Of a stretch of DNA of 64,000 bases, positions 1-9,545 are shown in pieces. Made by a program: the position numbers and the translations under genes. The DNA comes from Kurthia senegalensis. GTDB lineage: Bacteria > Bacillota > Bacilli > Bacillales_A > Planococcaceae. The stretch lies in assembly GCF_000285595.1 (NCBI RefSeq), contig NZ_HE611067.1, forward strand, positions 78,181 to 142,180, in the 5' to 3' direction. Positions within the stretch are counted from its first letter, which is position 1. Each line of letters starts with the position of its first letter. The notes under the pieces are model-generated. The model saw nothing but the letters and a program-made list of their open reading frames with translations. It was not told the origin of the DNA and did not search any database.

Positions 1-86
1 CTTTTTTGAATAAATGTGTACGGTAAATTTATCTCCAATACATTTTTAGGTATATCATAAATTTCGTTTCCATACATGTTTTCCAA
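1..86 (-). CDS. partial hypothetical protein, N-terminus only
   Basis: The 28 codons visible run off the left edge of the window. The start is taken as TTG at 84-86 because an AAAGGTGG ribosome site lies about 8 bases upstream; an in-frame ATG at 75-77 is the alternative. The visible residues (N-terminal LENMYGNEIYDIPK) match nothing I recognise. The gene lies downstream of other small orphan genes on the same strand, so it may belong to the same toxin/immunity-like patch. Function unknown. Confidence 0.45.
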   Translation of the reverse strand, partial: MENMYGNEIYDIPKNVLEINLPYTFIQK

Positions 87-99
87 TTTGGAAACCACC

Positions 100-593
100 T
101 TTCTATAAAATTATATTTGAAAAATAGCTCGTTGTGCCTTGCGTCCACATTTGATGAGTAATTGGACTTTCGATATTAATAATATAATGAACCACACCTT
201 CTTACCCTTTATGAAGAGCACGTACTTTGAGATGGGTATACATATGGCCATACTTTCCTCGTTTCACATAAACTCTGCCTTTACTTAATTGTTTAACGCT
301 TAAGTATGATATATTCATCATTTTTCTCAAAAGCATTACCCTGAGCATCCTTCAAAGAACGCTTCCTAATAATGCTGCAATAAAAACTGTTACATTCTAC
401 AATAGAACGCTTCTTAATTCTTACACAACCTCTTCTGGACTGCTTTATCAGATATAGGAATAGTCTTCTGCATCCAGAATCTCATGTAATTCAATATTCA
501 TTACCATAACACCTTATAATCTTTTGATGTTTTTATATACACATTATTTACACAAAATCTCTCCATTCGGAGAGCTACAACGACTCTGTATTC
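100..593 (-). other. degraded region with short open stretches, no intact gene
   Basis: This roughly 490-base stretch has no intact gene. On the minus strand an open reading segment of 39 codons (202-321, starting MMNISYLSVK) continues in the same frame past a TAA with about 38 more open codons, and another frame is open around 294-480. Neither has a convincing ribosome site. The pattern looks like a decayed gene, possibly the C-terminus of a secreted toxin, but this is a guess. An AAGAAGCGTTCT/AGGAAGCGTTCT near-repeat is present near 355-420. Confidence 0.3.
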
Positions 594-1062
594 TCACCAC
601 TTACACACCGTAAGTTCATTTAACTCCAGTCTAAAATGGAATATTTCATTTTTTCCTATTTCTCGCACTAGAACGCGTTCTGAACTAGTAGTAGGAAGAG
701 TGAATTCCACATTTTCAATACTCTCCAATAGAAAAAAGTCCAACTATTACTATATTCATTTTCACACATCAGTTCCCATACGTCCGCATTATAAGAAGTG
801 TGATTAATTGAAAGTAACTTAAAAAACGCATTTTCAACGATAACATGAGAGTTTAACAATGTTTTATAAATCGGGAACGTTGGGATCTGAATGATTAAAT
901 TATATTTTTCTCGTAACAATTCCAGGATCATTTTTTACTATGTACGGTGTCATCTAGAGTAACTTCATTTGGTATATTTTCTACTAAAAAAGGGAGTGAG
1001 AATTCATTTTCGAATATGTCTTCCAATTGTAGAATTTCATTTTTTAAAAAAGATTCTTTCAT
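594..1062 (-). pseudogene. small orphan protein, disrupted by two single-base frameshifts
   Basis: The reading begins at ATG 1060-1062 behind an excellent AAAGGAGG site and runs 44 codons (MKESFLKNEILQLEDIFEN...) to a TGA at 928-930. Adding one base to the T6 run at 931-936 joins it to the next frame (MILELLREKYN..., to about 725). Adding one base to a second six-base run near 735-740 joins that to a third segment ending ...NELTVCKW at 594. The restored product is about 157 residues, soluble, acidic at its start, with alternating hydrophobic residues towards the C-terminus. It resembles small immunity-type proteins, but I cannot assign a family. Both breaks sit in homopolymers, so the gene may be intact in the organism. 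Confidence 0.5.
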
Positions 1063-1280
1063 GTAGTGCCTCCTTTTGTAGTTTTTATCTCTTGAGAGGT
1101 TCTTTCTTTCACTTAGGATGCTATGTTATAGATTCTCTTTCTATAATAGTATGTTTGATAAATGGTTTGTTATGCCAAATCCAAATAATTGTCCTATTGC
1201 TGGATTTATTAATTTTGTTCGTTGTTATAATTTCAAACAAAGATCATCTGTTATACATGCTCTAATCTAAATTCAAAATG

Positions 1281-1889
1281 CTACTGAATGAACTGCTTTT
1301 CGTAAATTTCTAATTCTTTTTCGCACGCTAATAAAAAAAAGCGTACGTTTGTGTCACTTTGATTTTGAATGTTTTCAAGAATTTTACGCATTGTATGAGG
1401 ATAAGGTACGTTGTCATCTGTAAGCCCACATTTTCGAACTAATTTATCGACAGTTAATTTATCGTATTGTTGACGTTGTAAATATTTTAAATTAAGAATC
1501 CAAAGCTTAATTAAATGATAGGTAGGGTTATTAATAAATTTACTGGAAGGCTTATATAACGAATCAGAAACGAGTTGAACATCAATATTCCAAAAAATAG
1601 AGGTGTTTTTGAAGTAAAAAGTAACAACATACTCATGAGGTAGTAAACTAGTAGCCCAATCGAAAAATTCAATTTCAAAACGATCGTCAGTGTGTTGCAA
1701 AAGAAGAGCAACAAATGTTTCTATATTCGAAAATGTTCCTTCAATAAGTAAATCAATATCAGAAAATCGGTCAGTTTTCCCAGATACTATGCTTCCTCTT
1801 AATGCAACATTAGTCACTTCAGGAAAGTGATCGAAATGATTCAGTAGTTCTTGTATCAATACTTCTCTGTTGGTATACAATTCATTCAC
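1281..1889 (-). CDS. nucleotidyltransferase-domain protein (Pol beta / MNT type)
   Basis: This 202-residue protein has the nucleotidyltransferase signature near residues 30-50: LRGSIVSG followed by FSDIDLLIEG, i.e. GS-x(9-11)-D-x-D, the metal- and nucleotide-binding site of the Pol beta superfamily. The rest is helical, as in aminoglycoside nucleotidyltransferase-like and MNT-type proteins. It probably transfers a nucleotide to an unknown acceptor (antibiotic, protein or RNA). The start is a GTG at 1887-1889 with only a GGGG run close by, so translation may be weak. It is a single gene with a strong hairpin upstream (1923-1961). No HEPN partner is visible next to it, which argues against a classic MNT-HEPN pair. 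Confidence 0.7.
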   Translation of the reverse strand: MNELYTNREVLIQELLNHFDHFPEVTNVALRGSIVSGKTDRFSDIDLLIEGTFSNIETFVALLLQHTDDRFEIEFFDWATSLLPHEYVVTFYFKNTSIFWNIDVQLVSDSLYKPSSKFINNPTYHLIKLWILNLKYLQRQQYDKLTVDKLVRKCGLTDDNVPYPHTMRKILENIQNQSDTNVRFFLLACEKELEIYEKQFIQ

Positions 1890-1922
1890 CCCTATATGAT
1901 TTTTTGATGTGCCCTTTATAGA

Positions 1923-1961
1923 AAAAATGCCGCTCTGAGTATGCCAGAGCGGCGCTTTTTA
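1923..1961. terminator. bidirectional intrinsic terminator-like hairpin
   Basis: A perfect 9-bp GC-rich stem (GCCGCTCTG / CAGAGCGGC, loop of 7) is flanked by an A run on the left and a T run on the right, so it could stop transcription in both directions. Confidence 0.7.
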
Positions 1962-1987
1962 TTTCTCCGCTTCTCCTATTTAATCCA

Positions 1988-2087
1988 CTAAAACCGTTTT
2001 CGGTCGTCATTTAAAATTAGAAAAGGCAATTGAAAATAACGCCAAAAGCACAAGTGTGTCGCCACTCTATAAAATTGCGAAATAAAT
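1988..2087 (+). pseudogene. C-terminal gene fragment without a start
   Basis: An open segment ending in TAA encodes about 33 residues (STKTVFGRHLKLEKAIEN, then NAKSTSVSPLYKIAK). It is preceded in frame by a stop and has no start codon or ribosome site. Its composition is protein-like, so it is probably the tail of a lost gene, but I do not recognise it. The remaining sequence up to 2400 holds only a weak 69-codon frame with no ribosome site. Confidence 0.3.
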
Positions 2088-2422
2088 GTCTCTACCGCTT
2101 CTGACGTTATTCTATGTCGTTATGGAATGCACTAAATTTATCGGTAAGATTTATTTTAGTGACGAAGAAGCGACTACCAAGCTAGAAAAAATAGTTTTTT
2201 ATGTTGGTTGGTCGCAACGCTTACGTACTGTATTTATACGTATCATCCTATGTAGAAAACGTATCATTTTTATTACGTTAAGTATAACATCATGATTCTG
2301 AAAAGCCCCTACAAAATTAGGTATTCCAAGGATGCCTTACAACACCCCTTTTGTATAATACAAAATTTCCCATTATAACAATTTAATGATAGAATATTTT
2401 TATATTACAAAGAGGTGATTTT

Positions 2423-2584
2423 TTGAGAGTTTTTTATGTCATGTTGATAGGTGGAATAAGCGCGATTATAATTGGCTTTTTCTTTCATGATATTTCTTTA
2501 TTATTCAGATTTTTATTAGGTATAGTGATAGGCTTTTTAATCATTGCATTAAAAAAATATACGAAACGTGCTACTTACAAATAG
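2423..2584 (+). CDS. small hydrophobic membrane protein
   Basis: A 53-residue reading frame starts at TTG 2423-2425, with AGAGGTGA ideally placed 5-6 bases upstream. The product is two hydrophobic segments (about residues 4-21 and 26-42) joined by the short FHDISL turn, with a basic tail KKYTKRATYK. It should be a two-helix inner-membrane miniprotein with the tail in the cytoplasm. There is no family assignment. It lies convergent to the frameshifted propeller protein at 2618-3723. Confidence 0.5.
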   Translation: MRVFYVMLIGGISAIIIGFFFHDISLLFRFLLGIVIGFLIIALKKYTKRATYK

Positions 2585-2617
2585 AATGATCCCCTCTACA
2601 GCTTTGCTTCAAAATAT

Positions 2618-3723
2618 TTATAAGCTATTATCAATTATTAATGTATACTGATCAGAATCAACTTCATGCTGTAAAATGAAAAATTGATTATTTGAATAGG
2701 TTATATCTTCTTTTTCCGGGTCTACATTGTGTTTAGATTTTAGAATTTGTTTCTTAAATTGATTATTGTCTAATGTGAAAATATAGAATTTGTTATTTTT
2801 CAATGTTATAAATGAATTTTCATCATAATATTTTAAATAACCTATATCTCCTTTGTTTTCATTTGGAAAAGCATTGATTGCTCTTTTGTTTTTCAAGTCA
2901 TACATCATTAATTTATTTAATTCTAAATGCTCTTCGTCTGTATAGTCTACATATGCAATAAAGTCCTTATTAACTAGCGTTGGCCATCCGATTGCTGTTG
3001 TTGTTGTAGGATATGAGTTCAGTTTGTTTTCCTTGATATTATATGTTTTAAGAGCCGATGTTTTTGCTTTCTTTTCAGCATATACCATGGTGTCATTTTT
3101 AATAAAATAGTCTGAATTTAACCATTCGAAATTTTGAATAGGTTGTGCGTTTACTTGTTTTTGTTGCTCTAAATCATATGAAATGATTGACGTTTTTTTA
3201 GTGTCTTTGATATGTTCTGTCCACGTAACATACTTTCCTGAGATTTCAGGGAACTCTTTAGTGATTTTGTCATCAGTAGAACCAAATGAAATTATTTTTT
3301 GTGTTACCTCATTGTAAGCGTATAGTGAGGTATTTGTTCCAAAGTCATCGCCATCTACCCAAATAATCCACTCTTTATCGGTTTTTAAACCTTGTGTAGC
3401 TGCAACTGGATAGTTCGAATGAAAGATCGTTTCGTATTTTCCATTTTCTCGATTTATTCGAATGACTTGATTAGAAATAGAATCAGAATTTGGATCATCT
3501 ACAGTAGCATAAATAAATTCTTCTGTTGTCACATAGCTTGTTGGCTCTGTATAAGGTAATTTGATCGTTTTGTTTTTTCTTCATCTTGTATAGTTAAATA
3601 AGTTGTAGGATTTTTTGTTACATCTTTTGTTTTAGTTTTTTCTTCTTTTGAAAGTATTGTTAAAAAGATAACCATCACAATTAGCAATACAACAATACTT
3701 AGAAATAATATTTTTTTCTTCAA
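2618..3723 (-). pseudogene. membrane-anchored TolB-like beta-propeller protein, frameshifted
   Basis: Two frames make up one protein. The first 64 codons (3723 to 3529) begin with a membrane anchor at residues 3-25 after MKKK. The second (3532 to 2618) is a long repeat-rich domain with recurring W/Y-x-D strands such as IIWVDGDD, YVTWTEH, ISYDLE and FIAYVDYTD, typical of TolB-like six-bladed propellers. One extra base in the T/A runs at 3568-3578 fuses them into about 368 residues reading ...EEKTKTIKLPYTEPTSYVTTEEF. The intact product would sit outside the membrane with the propeller exposed. The function is unknown. The break is in a homopolymer, so it may be a sequencing error. Confidence 0.55.
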
Positions 3724-3840
3724 TTAATACACTCCAATTACTAAATATCAGCTTCATACATAGAATTTGCAACACTATAATGACAGGTCTTTAACAAATT
3801 AAAAGATAAAGCCACAACTCAAACTCACTTCACTATTCAA

Positions 3841-4389
3841 CTATATGTCTCTATTATCGTAAAGTTGTTTTCTAATTTCTTTCAATTCATTTTTACCACT
3901 TACTATACTCAAAACATTTCCATCATATTTGATCATAACTAACATAAAATTACTGGAATCTAGTAAATGGAATTGAATCTCTTCATTTATAATCTCCTTC
4001 TTAAAACACGTAGTACAGTTTGTATAAAAGTTCAATCGCCCATAGCCTGCATAAGCAGTCATATACTCCAGCATTTCTACAAACAGTTCATCGTCATCAA
4101 TCTTAGCTTCGAAATGAGATGTGTCACTTTTCAGCTTTTGGATAGTATACGAATCATTATAAGCTGCAAATAAATTTTCAATCCTTTGTATATCAAAGTC
4201 GAATATTTCTAAATGCATATAGACGGGGAAATCTAGTAAAGATACTAAGAATTTTTTTATATTTTGCGATTCAATGAAAGGTTTTTCCAAAAAAAGAGTT
4301 AATTCTTCCATTCCCATCTCTTCTAGATTATTGAATTGATAAGGCTGCTCGTCAAAAATACTCGTTTGTTCAACGTCTTCTTTTTTCAT
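3841..4389 (-). CDS. hypothetical acidic protein, possible immunity protein
   Basis: A 182-residue soluble, acidic protein. I start it at ATG 4387-4389 (MKKEDVEQTS) because AGGAGA lies about 9 bases upstream; a TTG start three codons earlier is less well placed. No transmembrane segments and no catalytic motif are visible. A CTTC pair occurs near residue 130. Its length, acidity and position between other small orphan genes resemble immunity proteins of polymorphic toxin systems, but no toxin gene remains nearby. The family is not recognised. Confidence 0.5.
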   Translation of the reverse strand: MKKEDVEQTSIFDEQPYQFNNLEEMGMEELTLFLEKPFIESQNIKKFLVSLLDFPVYMHLEIFDFDIQRIENLFAAYNDSYTIQKLKSDTSHFEAKIDDDELFVEMLEYMTAYAGYGRLNFYTNCTTCFKKEIINEEIQFHLLDSSNFMLVMIKYDGNVLSIVSGKNELKEIRKQLYDNRDI

Positions 4390-4507
4390 ATTTTGCAATC
4401 TCCTCTCGCCCTCTAACGCATTAGAATAATGGCACCTCTTATTGAAAATTAATAAAAATAGTAGCTACAATGTTTCATACTCATTATTTTCTTTAACCTA
4501 GACGTAT

Positions 4508-4825
4508 TTAGTCTTCAAGAGAATGATATGGCTTTTTAAAAACCGTATAGGATGGATTTTCATCATCTAGTCGAGCATAGAATTCTGAGCTATATGGTAA
4601 CTCTAACTCATCAAGTACTTCATCCTCTACACAAGAGATCATGACATCATATCCTTCTAAATCCTTTGGCCAAAAATCATTTTTTGTGTTCCCTTTTTCT
4701 AAAGTTAAGTTAATTGCATCGCGCAGTTTTTCTAAACCGGTTCTATTTCCTACGATGTAAGCTTCATCATGCCAGCTATTTTGAGAATAAATATGGCATT
4801 TTGGATACTTATGATTTTCTTCCAC
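4508..4825 (-). CDS. hypothetical small protein, possible immunity family
   Basis: About 105 residues. The chosen start is GTG 4823-4825 (MEENHKYPK), with AAAGGTGG 7 bases upstream; an upstream GTG at 4844-4846 has no such site. The N-terminal half carries a HIYSQNSWHDEAYIVGNRTG stretch that I associate with small Bacillus proteins found in toxin/immunity neighbourhoods, followed by an acidic C-terminal half. No enzyme motif is seen. The protein is probably cytosolic. The link to immunity is inference from size and context. Confidence 0.5.
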   Translation of the reverse strand: MEENHKYPKCHIYSQNSWHDEAYIVGNRTGLEKLRDAINLTLEKGNTKNDFWPKDLEGYDVMISCVEDEVLDELELPYSSEFYARLDDENPSYTVFKKPYHSLED

Positions 4826-5031
4826 TTCTATCCCACCTTTTAGCACATTTCGTTATTTGAATAGCTCCTGCCTTATCAAATTTAACGCACACTTTCGAAT
4901 GATCATTGCACGGTTTCCTATTTTTTAGCTCATTTTTATGTATCTTTTTAGACAGCATTTCGTTTATATTAATCGACGCTTCTTTTAGTAGCGGCTTATA
5001 TACGTATATTATCATGATCAGGAGGAGTTCC

Positions 5032-5457
5032 ATGAATAATAATGAAAATTTGATTGAAGAAGATATTCGAAAAATAAAGAGACATACGTTTAAAGGAATC
5101 ATGCTCGGATTTTTGGCAGCGTTCGTCATCTTATTGTCGTTCATCATTTACTGGATGTATTTTGAAGAAAGTTATTTAACGAGTAAACTGTCTCCTTCCG
5201 GAAAAAATGAAGTAGTTATTAATGAGTATGGTAATGACATTATTAGTAGTTCAGACACCATTAAAATTTATTTTAAACAAGAAGGAAAAACACGTAAGTT
5301 TAAAAAAGTAGATGTTAGCTCAATGAAATTTAATCACGAATCTATATACAACATAGTTTGGTTGGATGAAAATCGAGTGTCCATCTCAATTGTATGTGAA
5401 AACACTCATCAAAGTGTAACGTATAATTTTTTAACCCAAATTCTCGAACTTAAATAA
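5032..5457 (+). CDS. single-pass membrane protein, DUF5412-like
   Basis: 141 residues starting at ATG 5032, behind a near-perfect AGGAGGAG site. Residues about 24-46 form one transmembrane helix (GFLAAFVILLSFIIYWMYF) after a charged cytoplasmic start. The outer domain begins LSPSGKNEVVINEYGND and continues with VWLDENRVSI, resembling the small DUF5412-type extracellular domains of Bacillus. The role is unknown. It is transcribed alone and followed by about 250 bases without a gene. Confidence 0.5.
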   Translation: MNNNENLIEEDIRKIKRHTFKGIMLGFLAAFVILLSFIIYWMYFEESYLTSKLSPSGKNEVVINEYGNDIISSSDTIKIYFKQEGKTRKFKKVDVSSMKFNHESIYNIVWLDENRVSISIVCENTHQSVTYNFLTQILELK

Positions 5458-5631
5458 GCAGATCAAATTGGCATATAATGGCGAGCAAGTATAAAAAAGG
5501 ATCTCCTGATTTAAATAGAAAGGCCGTATTAAACTTTTCAATGGAAAAGCCTACACTCTCATATAAATAGTTTTAGATTAATAGAGTGATGATTATATTT
5601 ACGTTTCTGTTTATGTTTTGTTCATACTGCG

Positions 5632-5647
5632 TTCATATTTCTATGAA
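5632..5647. promoter_or_regulatory. perfect palindrome upstream of the MMPL exporter
   Basis: TTCATA-N4-TATGAA lies about 60 bases before the exporter start, next to a possible GATAAT element at 5650-5655. It is a candidate repressor operator; exporters of this family are often repressor-controlled, but no regulator gene is adjacent. Confidence 0.3.
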
Positions 5648-5705
5648 ATGATAATTTCTGTGAAAGTTTCACTTTACACGATTAACTTCATCGGAGGAAT
5701 TATAT

Positions 5706-7828
5706 ATGAATTTTCTAAAACAAAAAAACGGTGGCTTATTGTAATCGCTCTATGGGTTATGATGGCAGCTATCCTTTCAGTTTTTTCGCCTCATGCGAAA
5801 GAAGTGACATCACCAGAAAAAAATAACGGTCTTCCAGCTGACAATGCATCCGTAAAAGCTGAGAAAATGTTGGAAACTTACTATCCTAACTCAAAAGGTG
5901 TACCACTATTCGTCGTAGCACATAGTGAACAAGCTTTAGACAATCAAATAGCTGAGAAATTAATGAAAGATACTGAAAATCTAATGCATAAAGCAAACAA
6001 AGATTTTACAGTTATCGAATTATCTAAATTACCAGCTGCCGCACAACAAGCTTTTTTCTCTGAAGATAAGAAAACTTTCTTTATGCCTACTTACTTACCA
6101 AAAGGTATGGAAAATAAAGAAGTGAAACAAACGTTGGATGCTTTGAAAAAAGACATTCAAGATGTAACACCTGCTAATACACAAATTGAATTTACAGGCC
6201 CCGCAGGAATTGTCGCTGACACATATGAAATGTTCTCACGAGCAGATGTTGTTTTAATGCTTGCTACAGTAGCTTTAATTTTCATTATTTTAATTGTCAT
6301 TTATCGTTCGCCTGTATTGGCTCTTCTTCCATTAGTTGCTGCAGGTATTTCTTACTCGATCGTAGATAATGCATTAGGACTCATGGGTAAATGGAATTGG
6401 TTTACAATTGATAGTCAATCCTTATCCATTATGATGATTCTTTTATTTGCTATTATTACCGATTACTCGTTACTTCTTTTCTCTCGATTCCGTGAAGAAT
6501 TAGAAAGTGGCTTGGATGTCAATCATGCAATGAAACGTGCTGTGAACTTTGTCAAAGAGCCTATTGGATTTAGTGGCGGAACCGTATTCTTAACGATGTT
6601 AACGCTATTCTTTGCTGTATATGCTTCTTATCGTGGCTTTGCACCCGTCTTTGCTTTCGCTGTCTTCGTGATGGTAATATCAGGACTGACATTAGTACCT
6701 GCCTTATTCGCTTTAGCTGGAAAGAAAGCATTTTGGCCATCAAAATTAGAAAAACGTGCACAAAAGAAAGCTATGAACAAAGGAATTTGGCATAAAATTG
6801 GTGTCTTTGTAACGACTAAACCTTGGACAGCTTTGTTACCAATTATTGTTATTTTAATTCTTTTCATTGTGCCTGTTCGATCAGTTAATTATTCATTTAA
6901 CTTATTAGACTCGTTCCCTAAAGACATGTCTTCTATAAAAGGTTATCATTTATTAGAAGATAGTTTCTCTGCAGGGGAAATCGCACCAACAACTGCAATA
7001 GTAAAAAGTGAAAAACCGATCACGATTAAAGAACTTGAAAAATTAAGTGAAAACCTTTCTGATCTACCTTATATTAAAAAGGCCACTCTACAAGGCAATC
7101 CTATTGCCGAGAACGAATCAAATATAGCTAAGATTAACGTTGTTTTAAATGAAAATCCATATACAGAAAACGCGTTTGATGACATGGAAGAAATGCGTAA
7201 ACAAGCTCCTAACTTGTTACAAGATAGTGCTATCGAAGGACAGTTACATTTTGCTGGCGAAACAGCTAAAAATACAGATATTCGTGCAGCTAGTCATAGT
7301 GACGAAGTTCGAATTGTTTTAATTATGACTGTCTTAATTGTGATTTTATTAGGAATTCAAACACGTTCCCTATTAGCACCGATTTATATGATGGCTACTA
7401 TTCTTCTTTCATATGGTGCAGCGTTGGGAATTACGGTTTGGTTTTTCCAAGACGTAATGGGATATGCAGGAATTAGTTATCGTATTCCACTCTATACGTT
7501 TATTTTCCTAGTCGCATTAGGTGTTGACTATACAATCATGCTGATCTCTCGGATTAGAGAAGAAAAGAAACACTTACCAATCAAAGAAGCGGTTCGTGAA
7601 GGTGTAGGTAAAACAGGTAGTGTCATTTCATCTGCAGGTTTAATTTTAGCTGCTACATTTGCTGTATTAATTTCTCAGCCAGTGATGGAATTACGTGCTT
7701 TTGGTTTTGCTGTAACAGTAGGGATTTTACTTGATACATTTTTAGTGCGTCCTATGGTTATACCCGCTATCATTACAATTTTAGGTAAATACAGCTTCTG
7801 GCCTAAAAAAATAAACAATAAAAAATGA
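5706..7828 (+). CDS. MMPL/RND-family lipid or drug exporter
   Basis: A protein of about 708 residues with the MMPL layout: one N-terminal helix, an extracytoplasmic domain, a bundle with DYSLLLFSRFREE, a second loop domain, and a second bundle with GVDYTIMLISRIREE. These paired D-Y motifs carry the proton relay of MMPL transporters. It probably exports a lipid or a toxic compound. The well-spaced CGGAGGAA site serves ATG 5706, yet that ATG is one base out of frame with the body. Adding one A near 5717-5720 gives the natural start MNFLKTKKRWLIVIALW. Without it, translation would need a poor upstream start (about 5618). It is single-gene, with a terminator at 7941-7983. Confidence 0.8.
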
Positions 7829-7940
7829 TTTAATGAATATGAATAAAAAGAAACTAGGTTCGATCCTAGTCAATAAAAAAGATATTCGCAATTTGAATAA
7901 ATTGGAACTGATTTAAACATCTGAGTCAGCATAAAAAGAA

Positions 7941-7983
7941 AAAGACACTTTTAAAGATATAAAATCTTTGAAAGTGTTTTTTG
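7941..7983 (+). terminator. intrinsic terminator after the MMPL exporter
   Basis: A hairpin of GACACTTTTAAAGAT against ATCTTTGAAAGTGT with a short loop is followed by six Ts. Closely similar hairpins occur at 23422-23465 and 59429-59469, suggesting a reused terminator sequence. Confidence 0.75.
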
Positions 7984-8067
7984 ATGGACTAAATTTGTAT
8001 GAAGTAATGATATGGTTGTTCTAACTTGCTTTCCATTTTCGTCATAATATTTTTTCTTCGTCATTAC

Positions 8068-8460
8068 TTATTTTCTCACTCTTTCTACATTGTATTTAAA
8101 ACATTTACTAAATCGTCGATCATCGCGTACACGTCTTTTAAAGTTTTCTTCCCAGTGATTACTCACTTCAATGCATTCATTTTCACGTATAATTTGTAGT
8201 ATTTTAGGAAACTGCGGATGATAATCAAGTCGGTCATTTTCGATTAACGTTAGCCCTTTAATAAAATAGTTACAAGCGTTCGTATTTTCATGAAGTTTAT
8301 GATAAAGCATTCCAACATTTATGTATAAACTAGAAATTTCTCTTTTATCTTCTAACTTATGTATCCTCGACAAAATCGAACGGATGGCTTTACGTCGCAT
8401 CTTAAATAATTCTAAAAACAATGCTTTATACACGATGTATTCATAGCGATTCATATGCAT
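8068..8460 (-). CDS. small TPR-like helical protein
   Basis: A 130-residue, very basic, helix-rich protein. A tetratricopeptide-like unit is visible near residues 43-75 (SLYINVGMLYHKLHENTN). The C-terminus is strongly charged (RRVRDDRRFSK). AAGGAGAGGG precedes two close ATGs (8458-8460 and 8452-8454), and either could serve. No catalytic motif is seen. It may be a protein-binding scaffold. Its TPR resemblance to the gene at 24102-24662 may reflect a shared family but is weak. Confidence 0.5.
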   Translation of the reverse strand: MHMNRYEYIVYKALFLELFKMRRKAIRSILSRIHKLEDKREISSLYINVGMLYHKLHENTNACNYFIKGLTLIENDRLDYHPQFPKILQIIRENECIEVSNHWEENFKRRVRDDRRFSKCFKYNVERVRK

Positions 8461-8690
8461 CCCTCTCCTTCAAAATAGCGTATCTTGTTTATTCTATCAT
8501 CAGAGAGCGTATTTGTCGGTCATATTTGTCAGAAAAATATTATAAAAGACTTAAAAATACGATTTCTCTGTTTCATTTAATAGTGCTCAATTATTTTTAA
8601 AATAAACATGCAATTTTACAGTATTTTATTCCACCCATTTCAATGAAAACCGCTTTAGAAAGCTTCCTCATTTACCGGAATATATTAAAT

Positions 8691-8720
8691 TTGACAAACA
8701 AAATACGTTTATGATAATAT
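8691..8720 (+). promoter_or_regulatory. sigma-A type promoter for the CarD/CdnL-like gene
   Basis: TTGACA at 8691-8696 is followed 16-18 bases later by GATAAT/TAATAT at 8713-8720. The predicted transcript begins about 65 bases before the TTG start at 8790. The rest of 8461-8690 holds nothing recognisable. Confidence 0.6.
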
Positions 8721-8789
8721 TAAAAATTTGATAAATTTTAGTAGTCGTGATAAGCTTAAAAGAGCAACTATTAAATGGAGGTGGACAGT

Positions 8790-9260
8790 TTGTTTCAAAT
8801 CGGTGAAAATGTGATATACGCAACGCAAGGTCCAGGCGTCATTAAAAGTATAGAAGAACGTGAATTTTCTGGTGAGATGCATCAATATTACATTATTGAG
8901 ATGATCATTAATCGTATGCAACTTATGATTCCTGTAGAGAAAATGACAGATGCACCTATACGTCCAATTACGAATATCAAAGCATTAAATCATATATTAG
9001 ATACGTTTACAAACGGTCAATCTGAGTCTAGCGATTCTTGGAAGGAACGTTATCAAAAAAACATTACTAAAATGAATTCAGGTGATTTAGAAGATTGTGT
9101 AGAAGTTGTACGCGATCTAAGTCGCATGAAACAAGAAAAAACGCTTAATAAGAGTGAAAAAGAAATGTTGACGAAAGCTTATAAAATCATGATGAGTGAA
9201 ATGAAGCTTATTGAAGGCATTACACCTCAACAACTTGAAAACTTCCATTTATCAAAATAA
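8790..9260 (+). CDS. CarD/CdnL-family transcription regulator
   Basis: 156 residues. The N-terminal 60 residues (FQIGENVIYATQGPGVIKSI, then YYIIEM...MQLMIPVEKM) form the CarD/TRCF Tudor-like domain that contacts the RNA polymerase beta subunit. The C-terminal part is the helical domain (WKERYQKNITKMNSGD...) that touches promoter DNA. Family members stabilise open complexes at housekeeping promoters such as those for rRNA. The start is TTG 8790-8792, seven bases after GGAGG; the in-frame ATG at 8775 overlaps the ribosome site and is unlikely. It has its own promoter and terminator. Confidence 0.85.
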   Translation: MFQIGENVIYATQGPGVIKSIEEREFSGEMHQYYIIEMIINRMQLMIPVEKMTDAPIRPITNIKALNHILDTFTNGQSESSDSWKERYQKNITKMNSGDLEDCVEVVRDLSRMKQEKTLNKSEKEMLTKAYKIMMSEMKLIEGITPQQLENFHLSK

Positions 9261-9283
9261 AAGACTAACATACAGTGAACTAC

Positions 9284-9318
9284 AAAAAGCAGCTATCAGC
9301 AATTGATAGCTGCTTTTT
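9284..9318 (+). terminator. intrinsic terminator of the CarD/CdnL-like gene
   Basis: A near-perfect stem AAAAAGCAGCTATCA / TGATAGCTGCTTTTT with a 5-base loop, ending in a T run. Confidence 0.85.
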
Positions 9319-9410
9319 AATTTGTACTGGGTAATATTTAAAAGGCTTTTCCGAATAACAAATGATGTTGTCGTTCAAAACGATACCAACTAACACTCGA
9401 ATTTTGACAA

Positions 9411-9545
9411 AGTGAAACCACCTTTCACCCATTCAATACCGGAAAAAGGTGGTTCAATAAAAATTTGATGGCGACTGCTAATGGGAAAGTATGAGTGTCC
9501 GTAAAGAGGATTCCCTCCGTGCGTCAGGAAAACGTCGCCAAATTT
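9411..9545. repeat. structured intergenic element with two inverted repeats
   Basis: Two nested structures sit side by side: TGAAACCACCTTT pairing with AAAGGTGGTTCA (9412-9457), and AAATTTG...GCGAC pairing with GTCGCCAAATTT (9461-9545), with a three-base bulge in the left arm. The minus-strand reading begins GGCGACGTTTTC...GCACG; a diverged match (GGCGACGTTTTTC...GCACG) occurs near 56029-56052. It looks like a copy of a non-coding repeat family. No coding potential is seen. The rest of 9319-9870 shows only upstream sequence of the exporter gene. Confidence 0.45.

Noticed and set aside
969..1265. 98-codon open frame on the plus strand
   Set aside because: It runs antisense across the ribosome site and start of the 594-1062 gene, has no ribosome site of its own and has a random hydrophobic composition.
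2086..2295. 69-codon open frame on the plus strand
   Set aside because: No ribosome site; composition not protein-like; it follows a gene fragment in a decayed region.
4809..5147. 112-codon minus-strand frame overlapping the DUF5412-like gene
   Set aside because: The overlapping plus-strand gene has a near-perfect ribosome site and a clear membrane helix; this frame has neither.
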